A stretch of DNA of 64,000 bases, taken from Stentor roeselii. Its lineage: Eukaryota > Ciliophora > Heterotrichea > Heterotrichida > Stentoridae. The stretch's first letter is position 1; the number at the start of each line of letters is the position of its first letter. The notes beneath the pieces are model-generated. The model saw only the letters and a program-made list of their open reading frames with translations, did no database searches and was not told where the DNA came from. A program made the position numbers and the translations under genes. The stretch covers positions 124,001 to 188,000 of the forward strand of contig RSEH01000016.1 in NCBI GenBank assembly GCA_006503475.1, read 5' to 3'. This document shows positions 38,791-48,299 of this stretch, one piece after another.

Positions 38791-40758
38791 TTAATAAATT
38801 ATCTTTCCTTTGGAATTATATTTCCTAGTTGACCCATCCAGCATATTCCTGATTTTCGTTCCATCCGCTAAAAAAACATCCCTAATTCCATTTTTATACT
38901 CGATAATCCTGACACCATCACATTCAACCCTTTCCAAAGTGCCATCAGGATAAACAAATTCTTGTTCACCATTACTAAAAATATACTTGACAAGTTGATC
39001 AGGAAACTTGACTTCTTTACTACCATCATTGAAGTGTTTTTCAATCTGTCCATTAGGAAATTCAATTAAAACAAGTCCATCCTTAAAAGTAGTCTGAACA
39101 GTTTTCGTTTCAAAGAAGTGATAAACAATCTTTCCATCAGGAAAAATCTCTTTAACATCATTATTCCTAAACCGAACGACTACAAACCCATCAGGTCTAA
39201 TTTCTTTTTTCACTCCATTGCTGAAAACAATCTCTCTGGTCCCATCAGGATAAACCTTTTGCGTCCTTTTTTCAGGGTCCTCTTCATTTGAAACTATTTT
39301 TATCGCCTGGGAATTTTCTTCATTTTTTCTGAAGTTTTTTTCGGTTTTTGGTTCTTCTTGTTCGTGAAAATTTTCTGCATAGTTCAATATGGAAGAGTCT
39401 CCGATTCGGTCTTCTGAGCCTTGAGTTGGAAGCTTTAATGTAAAGGTCGGGGGAGACTTTCGGTTTGATGATTGAAGGTTGTTTTGGCCTGGAGTGGTTT
39501 GGATTAACTCTGGGGAAATTTCTGAAATGTTTTGAAGGGATTTGGAGTCTAAGAATTCGTGTGATTTTTCTTGGAGTTTTTTTAGAAGTTCGGTGTTTTT
39601 GGAACTTAGCTCCTCGATTACTTCTTTTAAGTCCTCGATGTATTCTCCGTATTTTTCCTCGTTTTTACGGATTTGGACTGATAGTTGTTGGATCTCTTTT
39701 CGCATGTTTTGGAATTGGGATGGCTCGATTGAGCTAGTTTTAGAATTTTTCAATGATTTTTGATGATTCACCACTTTTTTTCTCTCTTCATTTTTCCAAG
39801 TTTCTAAACTTTTCAATTCATTTTCTTTTAATTTTTTAAATTTCCTTGACTCTTTTTCAACCTTACTAATTTTTTCCTCAATCTGATGAATCATTTTCCC
39901 ATAAGTATTATCCTGACTTTTCAATTTATCCCTCTGATTAATAGCAGATCTTTTATATCTTAAATTTTCAGGGCTAGCTGAGGCTTTAGAACTGAAATTT
40001 TCAGGACTAGCTGATTTTTGTGGCCTATAAACAGGAGACTGATTTTTCCTATCAGGACTTTTTGGACTAATCAAAGGATTCCTGTTAGATCCCCTAAGCG
40101 AATCCTGACCAGTTTGAATACACAACTTTCCTTCTCCTTTCTTTAAAAAAGTTTTCTGCTGATTATTTTCAGAAATATGCAAATCTTCCAAACTAGGTTT
40201 CAAATTTTTCGAAACAAGTGATTTTCTTACTTTTTCAGGAGGAAAACAAATGACTTCTTCATTAGTTTTTTCCTCACATTCCAAGTCCTCCATACTTTCA
40301 TCGACCCTCTGGAGGTACCCAGCAAGTTTCGACTGAATCTTGACTTTCGGCTCTGTTTCTTTCGTAGGTTTAAGATTTTGACTCTTTCTTTTAAGAAACG
40401 AGTGTTTCTGCTGATTCGGAGTCCTTGGTTTAGGAGTTTTCGAAGTTTTCATCTCTTTTTCGACAAACTTTTCAAAAGGAAGTGACAAAGACTTGACTGG
40501 AATCTCATCATAAGGATTCAGTTTTCGTTCAGGTGCGAATTTTTCCTTAAAGTCTTTCGAACTTTGATTTTTTTTGTATTTCATTTCTGGCATCAGATTT
40601 TTCGAGTTTTCCTTCAAATTTGAAGAGTTTCTAGAAGACTTTTGAACTGTTGGAGAGTAACAATTCGCCAGGTACCTCAATTGACTGACCTGCATTTCAA
40701 CGAAGTGAATCGGGCTCATAAGAAAATCGTTTTTCGCTTTATTTCTTCCTTCTTTCAT
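38791..40758 (-). CDS. SAS4: SAS-4/CPAP (CENPJ) centriole assembly protein (655 aa)
   Basis: The C-terminal ~155 residues are a TCP/G-box domain, the single-layer beta-sheet typical of CPAP/CENPJ: YPDGTREIVFSNGVKKE, IFPDGKIVYHFFETKTVQTT, FPNGQIEKHFNDGSKEVKF, YPDGTLERVECDG. Upstream are long coiled coils and a Ser/Lys/Pro-rich N-terminal half. SAS-4/CPAP controls centriole and basal-body microtubule growth and binds STIL and tubulin, so in a ciliate with thousands of basal bodies it is a core gene. The N-terminal tubulin-binding motif is not obvious. Stop TAA. Confidence 0.88.
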   Translation of the reverse strand: MKEGRNKAKNDFLMSPIHFVEMQVSQLRYLANCYSPTVQKSSRNSSNLKENSKNLMPEMKYKKNQSSKDFKEKFAPERKLNPYDEIPVKSLSLPFEKFVEKEMKTSKTPKPRTPNQQKHSFLKRKSQNLKPTKETEPKVKIQSKLAGYLQRVDESMEDLECEEKTNEEVICFPPEKVRKSLVSKNLKPSLEDLHISENNQQKTFLKKGEGKLCIQTGQDSLRGSNRNPLISPKSPDRKNQSPVYRPQKSASPENFSSKASASPENLRYKRSAINQRDKLKSQDNTYGKMIHQIEEKISKVEKESRKFKKLKENELKSLETWKNEERKKVVNHQKSLKNSKTSSIEPSQFQNMRKEIQQLSVQIRKNEEKYGEYIEDLKEVIEELSSKNTELLKKLQEKSHEFLDSKSLQNISEISPELIQTTPGQNNLQSSNRKSPPTFTLKLPTQGSEDRIGDSSILNYAENFHEQEEPKTEKNFRKNEENSQAIKIVSNEEDPEKRTQKVYPDGTREIVFSNGVKKEIRPDGFVVVRFRNNDVKEIFPDGKIVYHFFETKTVQTTFKDGLVLIEFPNGQIEKHFNDGSKEVKFPDQLVKYIFSNGEQEFVYPDGTLERVECDGVRIIEYKNGIRDVFLADGTKIRNMLDGSTRKYNSKGKIIY

Positions 40759-40771
40759 GAATTCTTATCAA

Positions 40772-43054
40772 TTATCTAACTACTTTCTTGATATAAAAGA
40801 AACCTACTCTTAGCGACTTTTTGATAAGACCGCTCATCGGCTTGGTTATTTTGTTGAAGCCCAGGGCATAAAGCTTGTTTTTCCAGCTTCCAGAGAGATT
40901 GTAACTGTTGGGACTACCACAGAATCCAACTGATTTGCTACCTGAATTAACAGAAGAGATTCTTTTCATCACTTCAGAGAAACGCTTTGAAATAACGCGA
41001 TTGATAAGAATTTTCAGTCTTTTTTTTCGGATTTCGAATGCCTCGTCTTTTTGAAGACCACCTGCTGATTGTCTTTTTGAGAAAATGGAATCGAAGGACA
41101 TTTTTGTCAGAATTTTTGGAGATTCGGCGTCTTTGCCTGTTAGATTCTTCTTTTTTTCTGGTTGACGCTTTTGGGCTGCTGGTGATTTTGGTGCACTACG
41201 ATCTGTTAGTGAACCTAGCTTTATGTTAGGAGCTTGTCTTTCTGGGATTTTTTTTGACATCTGTTTGCGAAGGCTTGAAAAGTTCAGGTCTTCTTTTGGA
41301 GAAGTCAGGTTTGGGCTGAAGTCACTTGTTGGGGATAAGGGATCTATGAGTGGACTAGATGTACTACTAGTCACTTTCATCGAATTGCTCAATTTTATAT
41401 TAGAGCTTGAAATAGCAGAGGTTTCATTATTAGAAAAGAAGAATTTTGAAAGAGTCGCATCATTTTCACTTAAAAAACTGTGACTTGTCAAAGGTGACTT
41501 CTCATGATCCTTATCATCCAAAGGCGGAACAATCTCAATTTTATACTTCGGGTCAAATAAAGGGTTTTTCGATTTCAATCCAGTATTTAATTTCCTTAAT
41601 TTCAAGTAAGTCCTATAAACCCTCATCTCATTTTTTCTATTCGTCAGTCTATCAAGTACCAAAAATCCTTTAACACAAGAAACCGCTAAATACTTCCTAT
41701 CAACTTTCTTGAAAATCCAAGAAAATCTCTTTTTCACAACAGGACTTACAACTTTCATCATAACCTTAAAAAACGCCCTTCCCTGCAAAATTTTCATTTT
41801 TTTCTCAAATAACACCTTAGCCCTGGAAAACCCGATAGTATAAAATTTCCAGTTATTCCAAAACTGTCCAACACTTTTATTCAAAAACCGATTCGAAAGC
41901 ACCACCAACGAGTTAATTTTTTTCTTAGGACAGTTCTTGAGTAGTTTAAAAACCCTAAAACAAATTCTTAGGTAAACCTTTTCAACTCTTAAGAAAAGTT
42001 CATCTTGATTAACACTCTCGATTTTTCCTTTAAATCCACAAGTTTGAGCGATTTCTTCAAAAGAAACCCGATCATTAGTGCTTAAACTCGCATCTTCACT
42101 TTGACCTCCAGTGATTTTTTTAAAGCCTCTGGCGAGTCCCCTTCCCACAATTCCGATATTTTTTTCATTACTAGAGACAAGTTTTTCACATTCCCCTGAA
42201 ACGGCAGAGAAACTTTCACATTTCCATCCTTTTAACTCCTTTCTAAAAACATGAACCGTTTTTTTATCATGAGCAAGGCAAACAGCACCTTTATCAAAAC
42301 AGCAGAATTCAGCAACTTTTCCTTTATTTCCAATACTTTGAACACAAAAGCAACTTGCAATAATTTTAACCTCTCCTCGATCATTAACCACTAAAGTTTC
42401 CTCTCCAACAGCAAGAGACTTAACAACAAAATCATCAGTTAAAGCTTTTAAAGTGACAGGAAAAACTGAAGATTTTCGGCAGTTGCTGCAATTATTTTTC
42501 TTTCCAAAGATAAAAAGAAAGCCGGCTTCTGAGCAGACTGTTGTTGACTTCACCCCACAGGACACGTCAATAGCTTTAAAGAAACTTGGGACTTGAGCTG
42601 GTCTCGAATGAGTCAGTCTCTTATCGCCTAATTGCCCTTCTTGCCCTGAGCCCCAAGAGTAAAGTCTTCCTTCTTGGTCGATGCAAGCGGCATGTGACTG
42701 AGCCACTGCTATTTTCATGATGATTGATGAGTAAAAGTTGATTTTTTGAGGAGTTTCTGAGTGGAAAAGATTTTCTACTCCGAAAAGTCCTGACCTGCTC
42801 TCGTCGGAACCGAAAGCCCAGACCTCTCCTGAGACGGTTAAGAGTAAAGTAAACGAAAAATTGCAAGATATTGATATCACTGACCCTGACCATTTAAGTG
42901 GCTTTGTTACTCCGGATTTTTTTGATGTGATTTGAAGGGAATTCTCTGTTGTTGTCAGCCAGTTTTCTTTAGTCATTGATGCGGATGTTATTTTCACTGG
43001 AATACCTTTGGGATTCGTAATTTCCTGAAAATTTTGCCATATAAAGAGATCCAT
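40772..43054 (-). CDS. RCC1-repeat protein with basic coiled C-terminal region (760 aa)
   Basis: The first ~280 residues contain RCC1-like propeller repeats (GEVWAFGSDESRSGLFG, GRLYSWGSGQEGQLGDKRL, CGVKSTTVCSEAGFLFIFG, LAVGEETLVVNDRG). The remaining ~480 residues are Lys/Phe-rich helical and Ser-rich disordered segments without a kinase or GEF-like domain. RCC1-type propellers act as scaffolds or exchange factors; no exchange activity can be inferred. The gene lies head-to-tail with SAS-4 (13 bp between), suggesting compaction rather than an operon. Stop TAA. Confidence 0.82.
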   Translation of the reverse strand: MDLFIWQNFQEITNPKGIPVKITSASMTKENWLTTTENSLQITSKKSGVTKPLKWSGSVISISCNFSFTLLLTVSGEVWAFGSDESRSGLFGVENLFHSETPQKINFYSSIIMKIAVAQSHAACIDQEGRLYSWGSGQEGQLGDKRLTHSRPAQVPSFFKAIDVSCGVKSTTVCSEAGFLFIFGKKNNCSNCRKSSVFPVTLKALTDDFVVKSLAVGEETLVVNDRGEVKIIASCFCVQSIGNKGKVAEFCCFDKGAVCLAHDKKTVHVFRKELKGWKCESFSAVSGECEKLVSSNEKNIGIVGRGLARGFKKITGGQSEDASLSTNDRVSFEEIAQTCGFKGKIESVNQDELFLRVEKVYLRICFRVFKLLKNCPKKKINSLVVLSNRFLNKSVGQFWNNWKFYTIGFSRAKVLFEKKMKILQGRAFFKVMMKVVSPVVKKRFSWIFKKVDRKYLAVSCVKGFLVLDRLTNRKNEMRVYRTYLKLRKLNTGLKSKNPLFDPKYKIEIVPPLDDKDHEKSPLTSHSFLSENDATLSKFFFSNNETSAISSSNIKLSNSMKVTSSTSSPLIDPLSPTSDFSPNLTSPKEDLNFSSLRKQMSKKIPERQAPNIKLGSLTDRSAPKSPAAQKRQPEKKKNLTGKDAESPKILTKMSFDSIFSKRQSAGGLQKDEAFEIRKKRLKILINRVISKRFSEVMKRISSVNSGSKSVGFCGSPNSYNLSGSWKNKLYALGFNKITKPMSGLIKKSLRVGFFYIKKVVR

Positions 43055-43283
43055 TTACTAGGATTTTTTGGGCAGGGCTTGGGTCTGGTTTAAAGTTAAT
43101 GGAATGGTTTTTATTGAAGACGGCTCGCTTCGGGTTGATTTTGAGGTCGGAGTGGCTTGGTTTGGAATTTTTTTTTGGGAGTTTTTGAAATGGGAGGTTT
43201 CTGGGATATGGAATCTATCATACTAATCTAGGTAGTTTTAAACATCATCTATTGATTCAGTTTAATCAAAGAAATTACATTTG

Positions 43284-43772
43284 CTACTTTTTTCCTCTCT
43301 TCTTTGTCTGAGCAGGTGCAGGTTTTCTTTTAGGACGCTCTTTTTTATCTTCTTCAGGCACATGTTCAAAAGCTTCAGCACAAAGAATAAGATGTTCATA
43401 ATATTCTTTCAGTACAATATTCCTATCACAAATGTCACACTTTTCAGTTCTACTGCCGCACCCATCTTCATGTTCAAAAAGAAGTGCCAGTTCGAATATA
43501 GCTCCACAGAAGCTACACGGTTTAGGCTGACACTTGCAAGTTGATTTATGAATAGGAAGTTCGACTTTATCAAAAAGAGCAGAGCAATAAGGACACTTTT
43601 CTTTTTTATGCATAGTTTCATTATGTTCTCGCATTTTGCTTTTAGGTACAAATTCCTGACATTCACTACAAATTGACAAGAATCTTGAACAATGAACTTC
43701 ATGCAAGATGAAGGATTCTTCCGAGATATCTTTCTTACTGTGTAAGTTTTACCAATGCTCACATTTTGGCAT
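43284..43772 (-). CDS. TRAF-type zinc-finger protein (TRAFD1/XAF1-like), 157 aa
   Basis: The first exon (43772-43753) is just 20 nt and is joined by a 15-nt intron at 43738..43752 (GTAAAACTTACACAG). Splicing gives MPKCEHCKKDISEESFILHE, completing the first finger. Further Cys/His clusters follow: CSECQEFVPKSKMREHN, CPYCSALFDKVELPIHKSTC, CSFCGAIFELALLFEHE, CDICDRNIVLKEYYEHLILC. This serial TRAF-type arrangement is that of TRAFD1/XAF1. The tail is Lys-rich. ATG follows TTATAAAA. Stop TAG. Confidence 0.85.
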
Positions 43773-43806
43773 TTTTATAACTCTTCATTATTACCTTAAT
43801 TATCAC

Positions 43807-44505
43807 TTAGGCTATAGGGATGTTCTCCGTCGCTTCATATTCGACTGAGTTGGGATATTGGAATCTTCCCTCTATTCTAACTGAGTTCATTTCTGGAATT
43901 TCATATGAAAGTTTACTGGGGGTTTCACCGATGTTTTCATCTATTTTTTCTTCTTGCTTCGAAATGGTTACTGCAGGCTGTTGGGATGTGAGGAAGTAGA
44001 AGATTGATAGGATTAGGAAGAGGAAGGATGAGGATAATATAAGCTTTGGCCCGAGTAACCAACGCACGTTTCGGGTTTCTTGGGATAGGAAACCACTCAG
44101 TCCTAACCACAACAGAGCACCGAAGAAGTAACTGCAGCTTGAACCTAGGGAGAGGAATAGCTTTAGCCAGAGCTCGGTTGTTGAGGTTGTTAATAATTGG
44201 TGAAGTGAGTAAAATAGCCAGACTGATACGAAGACCAGTGAAAGTACTGAAAAAATAGTGTAAACCACTCCAGCTTTACCCAGATTCCAAAAAATACAGT
44301 CAGACGATGAGCAATATATCGAAAAATACTGCTGGTCTTGATATTCTCCTGAAGTGCACTTATACAAACTCCCACTCCAATTCTGACCTTCCACCCATTC
44401 TTCAACAACCAAACTAGAAACGACCAAAGATATGATTCCAAGAGAGAGTATCACAAAAGTGCACAGTTGCAGAGATCGAGGAAGTCTATTGATTAGATTT
44501 TTCAT
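43807..44505 (-). CDS. Four-transmembrane (claudin/PMP22-like topology) protein (232 aa)
   Basis: Four hydrophobic segments at about 15-37, 80-102, 115-140 and 150-170, with both termini likely cytosolic. The first extracellular loop contains W..W.GSLYKC and a second Cys pair, which resembles the claudin/PMP22 W..LW..C..C pattern. The C-terminal ~65 residues are acidic or polar and could bind partners. Assignment to the claudin clan is by topology only. Stop TAA. Confidence 0.7.
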   Translation of the reverse strand: MKNLINRLPRSLQLCTFVILSLGIISLVVSSLVVEEWVEGQNWSGSLYKCTSGEYQDQQYFSIYCSSSDCIFWNLGKAGVVYTIFSVLSLVFVSVWLFYSLHQLLTTSTTELWLKLFLSLGSSCSYFFGALLWLGLSGFLSQETRNVRWLLGPKLILSSSFLFLILSIFYFLTSQQPAVTISKQEEKIDENIGETPSKLSYEIPEMNSVRIEGRFQYPNSVEYEATENIPIA

Positions 44506-44727
44506 GATAATTAGAATTCAATTAACTTCTTTAAGTTAAAAGGTTAATCTTCTATATTTGAATGAGATTTTTCCAATTTAAGTTAAACAACACAAAAAAG
44601 TTATTTCATTGATTGATTAAAACCCGAATACACTATAAGTGGTTTCTCTTCTTCACCACCCTATTTTCCCATAAAAAACCTAAAATAAACACTGAAAATC
44701 TATTAATTTCCATACTACCCAAAAACC

Positions 44728-45318
44728 CTATCCCATGATTTCATTCACTTTTTCCGTCCACTTTTCTTCTAAAGCCGCAAGTTGACTCTCAGCATCTTTA
44801 ACCACAATCAAAGCCTTATGAGGATTCTAAATACAACTTACAACAGGAAAATCCTGATAAATTTCATACTTTTTCTGTAACTTGTCAACTTCGTGTATCA
44901 ATTCTTCAATTTCAACACTAATTTTAACAAGTTGTTGATGTTGAATACTCTGATCCTCAGGCTTATTCTGAAACATCTGAACTTTTTCTTTTAACTCTTC
45001 AACTTCCTGTTCAAGTGACTTGGAATTCTGAATATTCTGAGAAAATTCACTGGCAGGTGTGATTTGTTCAATTTCACAAAGTAAAACCAAAGACTCTTTA
45101 CAAACCTCTTGAACCAAGTCAAGATGCGTGATTTCATTAGCGAGTTCCAGTTTCTTTTCTTCAAATTTAATGATTTTTTCAATAAGCGCTAGTTCTAAAC
45201 TAGTCCCGAAAGGGTTCAATTCAAGGACCTTAGCGATTTCAACTAATGATTTAAACTTTTCAAGTCCAGATGTTGACAGGTCTTGAAAAGATACCTCGAG
45301 GGCTGAGAGTTCTTGCAT
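44728..45318 (-). CDS. Coiled-coil protein with HAUS1/AUG1-like C-terminus (191 aa)
   Basis: Two exons across a 15-nt intron at 44827..44841 (GTAAGTTGTATTTAG). The joined C-terminus reads KKYEIYQDFP then NPHKALIVVKDAESQLAALE. This resembles the conserved C-terminal end of augmin subunit HAUS1/AUG1 (YxDLPP..ALA...IE..K...LE). Upstream is coiled coil. Augmin nucleates microtubules from existing ones. The protein is shorter than HAUS1 (~280 aa), so it may be a truncated or distant member. Its ATG is 5 bp from the divergent ATG at 45324. Stop TAG. Confidence 0.6.
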
Positions 45319-45323
45319 TATTA

Positions 45324-46810
45324 ATGAACTACTTCAATTTCCAGATGATTGATAAGGACTTGGCGCTTTTTTCCGCTATTAAAGAAGAAGATGAAGGTGA
45401 ACTTGAGTCAAGAAGGGAACTTTCAGTCGTCAACACGAGGACTGAGCTAAAGTCGTAAGTTTAAATAGGCCGAAAAGACGCATCAACGACGGAAGAGACG
45501 AGATTTATCAAGAAGCTGAAGCGGGTTCTAACAAATTCGGTCAGAACAGTTCTCAGAAAACGAAAAGACTCGGTTTTAAAGTCTCCGTCAATTCTGAAGC
45601 TCAGTTCCCGTTGTTCGTTCGAGGACTGGAGACTGAAAAAGGAAAAGAAATCGAACTTATCAGGAAAAAGTCACTAAAAGAGTCGTATTTTCACCAGAAT
45701 TCCTTAGAAGAGGAAAACTTGACCTTTACCAACAGTGAAAGCATCGTAATCGGACAAGAAGACCATGAGGACTCCCCTTCAAACCTAAAAAATCCTTCAG
45801 TCTGGCAATTTGAAGAACAAAGCAGCTTTAACAGTTCTTTTCATCAGTCACCTTTTGAAATGTCTACCATGTTCAACGTCGACATTCTTAGATCTCTTCT
45901 CAGTTCTGACCTGCATTTCAAAAACCGCCTTTTTATGGCTTTAAACGATAACTCTTCAGAAACTGCTGAAAATTTTTCTGGGAATTTAACGAAACCTGTC
46001 TTTTTTCAGAAGGAAAAAGAAGACCAACTTCTTGAACTTGCCTTGTCCGCGTTGAAACAAGTTGACCATTCAGCTGGAGAAACAAAGGTCAGGAATTTGG
46101 AACTGAAAAAAAATCTAGAAAAACTTGTTTTGGATAAAAAGAAGTTGAAAAGTGAAATTTTTAATACCAACAATACGATTAAGAGTATTTTGTCTGGTTT
46201 TAATGAAGAAAAAAATGCGGCTCAGCTGGTTGATAAAAGTTTAGATGAACAACTTGCTGCTGGGATTACTGAACAACTGGAATTAATGAAAAATTTAGAA
46301 ATTTCTAGTGAAGAACATGGAAAAATCAAAGAACAACTTAAAGAAATTGAAGAAACTTGGAATATGAACATCAATGATTTAAGGGTAAACCTTTTTGAAA
46401 CCAGCATAAAAAGAGCAGAACTCGAAATAAAACTAAAAAAAAACCAATTTTTTTCAGAAGAGTTAAAAAAACTCTCAAATTTAGCAACTTTTCAAAGAGA
46501 ACAAATAGATTTTTGCCTGGAAATGATAGTGAAAACAATGGATTTTTTTGCAGAGAGTAAAGAACATACTCATTTTAATGTAATTTTCAGGTAGATGAGT
46601 TTCAAAGAGTCTTTAAAAAGAATAAAAGCCGCAAGTCACGAGTCGCTCGAAGCGGTCACCCAATTCGAGACTCAGGCGAAGAAAGACCCTCGAGAGTTGA
46701 TTCCTTACACAAGAGTCTCTGATACCGGCCCAGGCACCAGCGGGACTAAACAAGAAAGACTCAATATTTCAAACAAGACTTCAAAAATAATCATCAAAGA
46801 TTTGTACTAA
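45324..46810 (+). CDS. Coiled-coil protein, unknown, three exons (485 aa)
   Basis: Exon 1 (45324-45454) and exon 2 (45469-46579) join only if 14 nt are removed (45455..45468, GTAAGTTTAAATAG). A 17-nt reading, 45452..45468, keeps the same frame and drops one residue. Exon 3 (46595-46810) joins through a 15-nt intron (46580..46594, GTAATTTTCAGGTAG). The protein has an acidic N-terminus, a basic Gln/Ser patch, an FNVDILRSLLSSDL-like helix and then ~150 residues of coiled coil. No known domain recognised. Stop TAA, 6 bp before the next gene. Confidence 0.7.
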
Positions 46811-46816
46811 TTATAA

Positions 46817-48295
46817 ATGGAAAGGAATAAATTGGCTGATATTCTTGAAGCTTCTTTAAAAAAAGAAAATTTTATTGAACCTCAAGTACCTCAACCTCCA
46901 CCTGCACCTAGAAGTCCTCCAAAACAAAGAGTTTTTCAGTTTTCAAATGACTCCAGTACTCAAGATTCTATTGTTAACCCTTTGAAAAATGCGGATACTC
47001 CCAAGTTTTCAGTTGATAAAATTGAAAGACCTCAGAAAATTGCAAAGTCTGCTTCTGATGAACAACAAGTTGCTCAGAATTCTTTGAATAAACCTGTTGG
47101 TTTTTTTCAACCTGCTTCGAAAGTTGCTACCAAAATTGAACTTCCTTTAGAAGAAAATGATCCCGATATTCTTATGGAAGATGAGTTTGAAATTGATCAT
47201 ATGGGAGAGATTTGGGAATATGCTGGGCATTCTGCGAATGTTAATAATAATGAAGAGTCTCAAAGTGACTCTGATGAGTTTGATCCTAATGCGGTAGTGC
47301 GTATTCAAAAAAAGCCAAACCAGGTGATAAAATCCTCAGAAGAATCAAAATCAACCTCCCCAAACTCCCAAAAGCCTTTAGTACCAGACCCTAAGTCAAA
47401 GAAAAGCAAGAAGATAGACCTAAAAACCCGAAAAATGATGGCAGAGGCAAAAATCCAGCAAAACGAGATGAAAGCAGTATCAAAACCCTTAGACCCCCCA
47501 GCAGCCGAAGAAGAAATAATCGTAAACGTAAGCAACGAATGGGACAACATCAGCGTGCGGGAGTTAGAAGAAGTAAAACTCGACAAGATAGACCTGGGTT
47601 ACTTCAACAGAAGCCTTTCCGTAAACGACATTCTTCAATTCATCGAAAGCATTCCAGTAGAAGTGCCTCCATCTCCAAAGCGATCCTTTTTCAGAGGTTT
47701 TTTCAGCTGCTTCCGCGCAAGGTCCAAGTCACGTTCAGTCCTTTCAGCCCAAAAGCAGAAAATCATAAAATTCAGCCTGACCATCTTCGACCATTCCGAC
47801 AACCTTCACGTTTCACTGCTTAAAAAAATCTACTCATTAGTAAAAAACGCTGAAAACTGCCCTCTTGAAGGAGACCACTGGAAAGATATCGGCTTTCAAG
47901 GGAAAAACCCGGCAACTGACCTTAGAAAAGTAGGTCTTTTCGGCCTTTTCTGTATTTTGTACTTTTTTGAGAAGCACTCAACTCACGCTAGAAAAATTTT
48001 CGAGTTTTCTTTAAACCCTTCAAGTAAATTTCCATTTGCTGCAGTTGCTTTGAATTTCGCTGAAGTCACTTTAGAGGATATGGAGTCGAATGTGCTTTTG
48101 AAGGAATTTGAGAAAGAAGAGAGGATTTTTGAAGTGGTTCTTGATTTTTTTTGTGGACTGATGATTTTTTGGATTAGGTATTTCACTGAAAATGGAGGAA
48201 AAGTGATGGAATTTGTGAAGAGTAAAGAATATGTTGCGAGCTACGCCGCTGCGCATGTTTCTGAAATTTTATATTTTAGGAAATTGAAAATTTAG
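46817..48295 (+). CDS. ELMO-domain protein (492 aa)
   Basis: The C-terminal ~190 residues carry the ELMO/CED-12 signature: WKDIGFQGKNPATDLRKVG, LFGLFCILYFF, FPFAAVALNF. The first ~260 residues are disordered and Pro/Ser/acidic, with a short basic motif (KSKKSKKIDLKTRK). ELMOD proteins act as GAPs for ARF/ARL GTPases; whether the catalytic Arg is kept cannot be judged confidently. ATG follows TTATAA. Its stop is 4 bp from the stop of the convergent PAS gene. Stop TAG. Confidence 0.85.
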   Translation: MERNKLADILEASLKKENFIEPQVPQPPPAPRSPPKQRVFQFSNDSSTQDSIVNPLKNADTPKFSVDKIERPQKIAKSASDEQQVAQNSLNKPVGFFQPASKVATKIELPLEENDPDILMEDEFEIDHMGEIWEYAGHSANVNNNEESQSDSDEFDPNAVVRIQKKPNQVIKSSEESKSTSPNSQKPLVPDPKSKKSKKIDLKTRKMMAEAKIQQNEMKAVSKPLDPPAAEEEIIVNVSNEWDNISVRELEEVKLDKIDLGYFNRSLSVNDILQFIESIPVEVPPSPKRSFFRGFFSCFRARSKSRSVLSAQKQKIIKFSLTIFDHSDNLHVSLLKKIYSLVKNAENCPLEGDHWKDIGFQGKNPATDLRKVGLFGLFCILYFFEKHSTHARKIFEFSLNPSSKFPFAAVALNFAEVTLEDMESNVLLKEFEKEERIFEVVLDFFCGLMIFWIRYFTENGGKVMEFVKSKEYVASYAAAHVSEILYFRKLKI

Positions 48296-48299
48296 TAAG

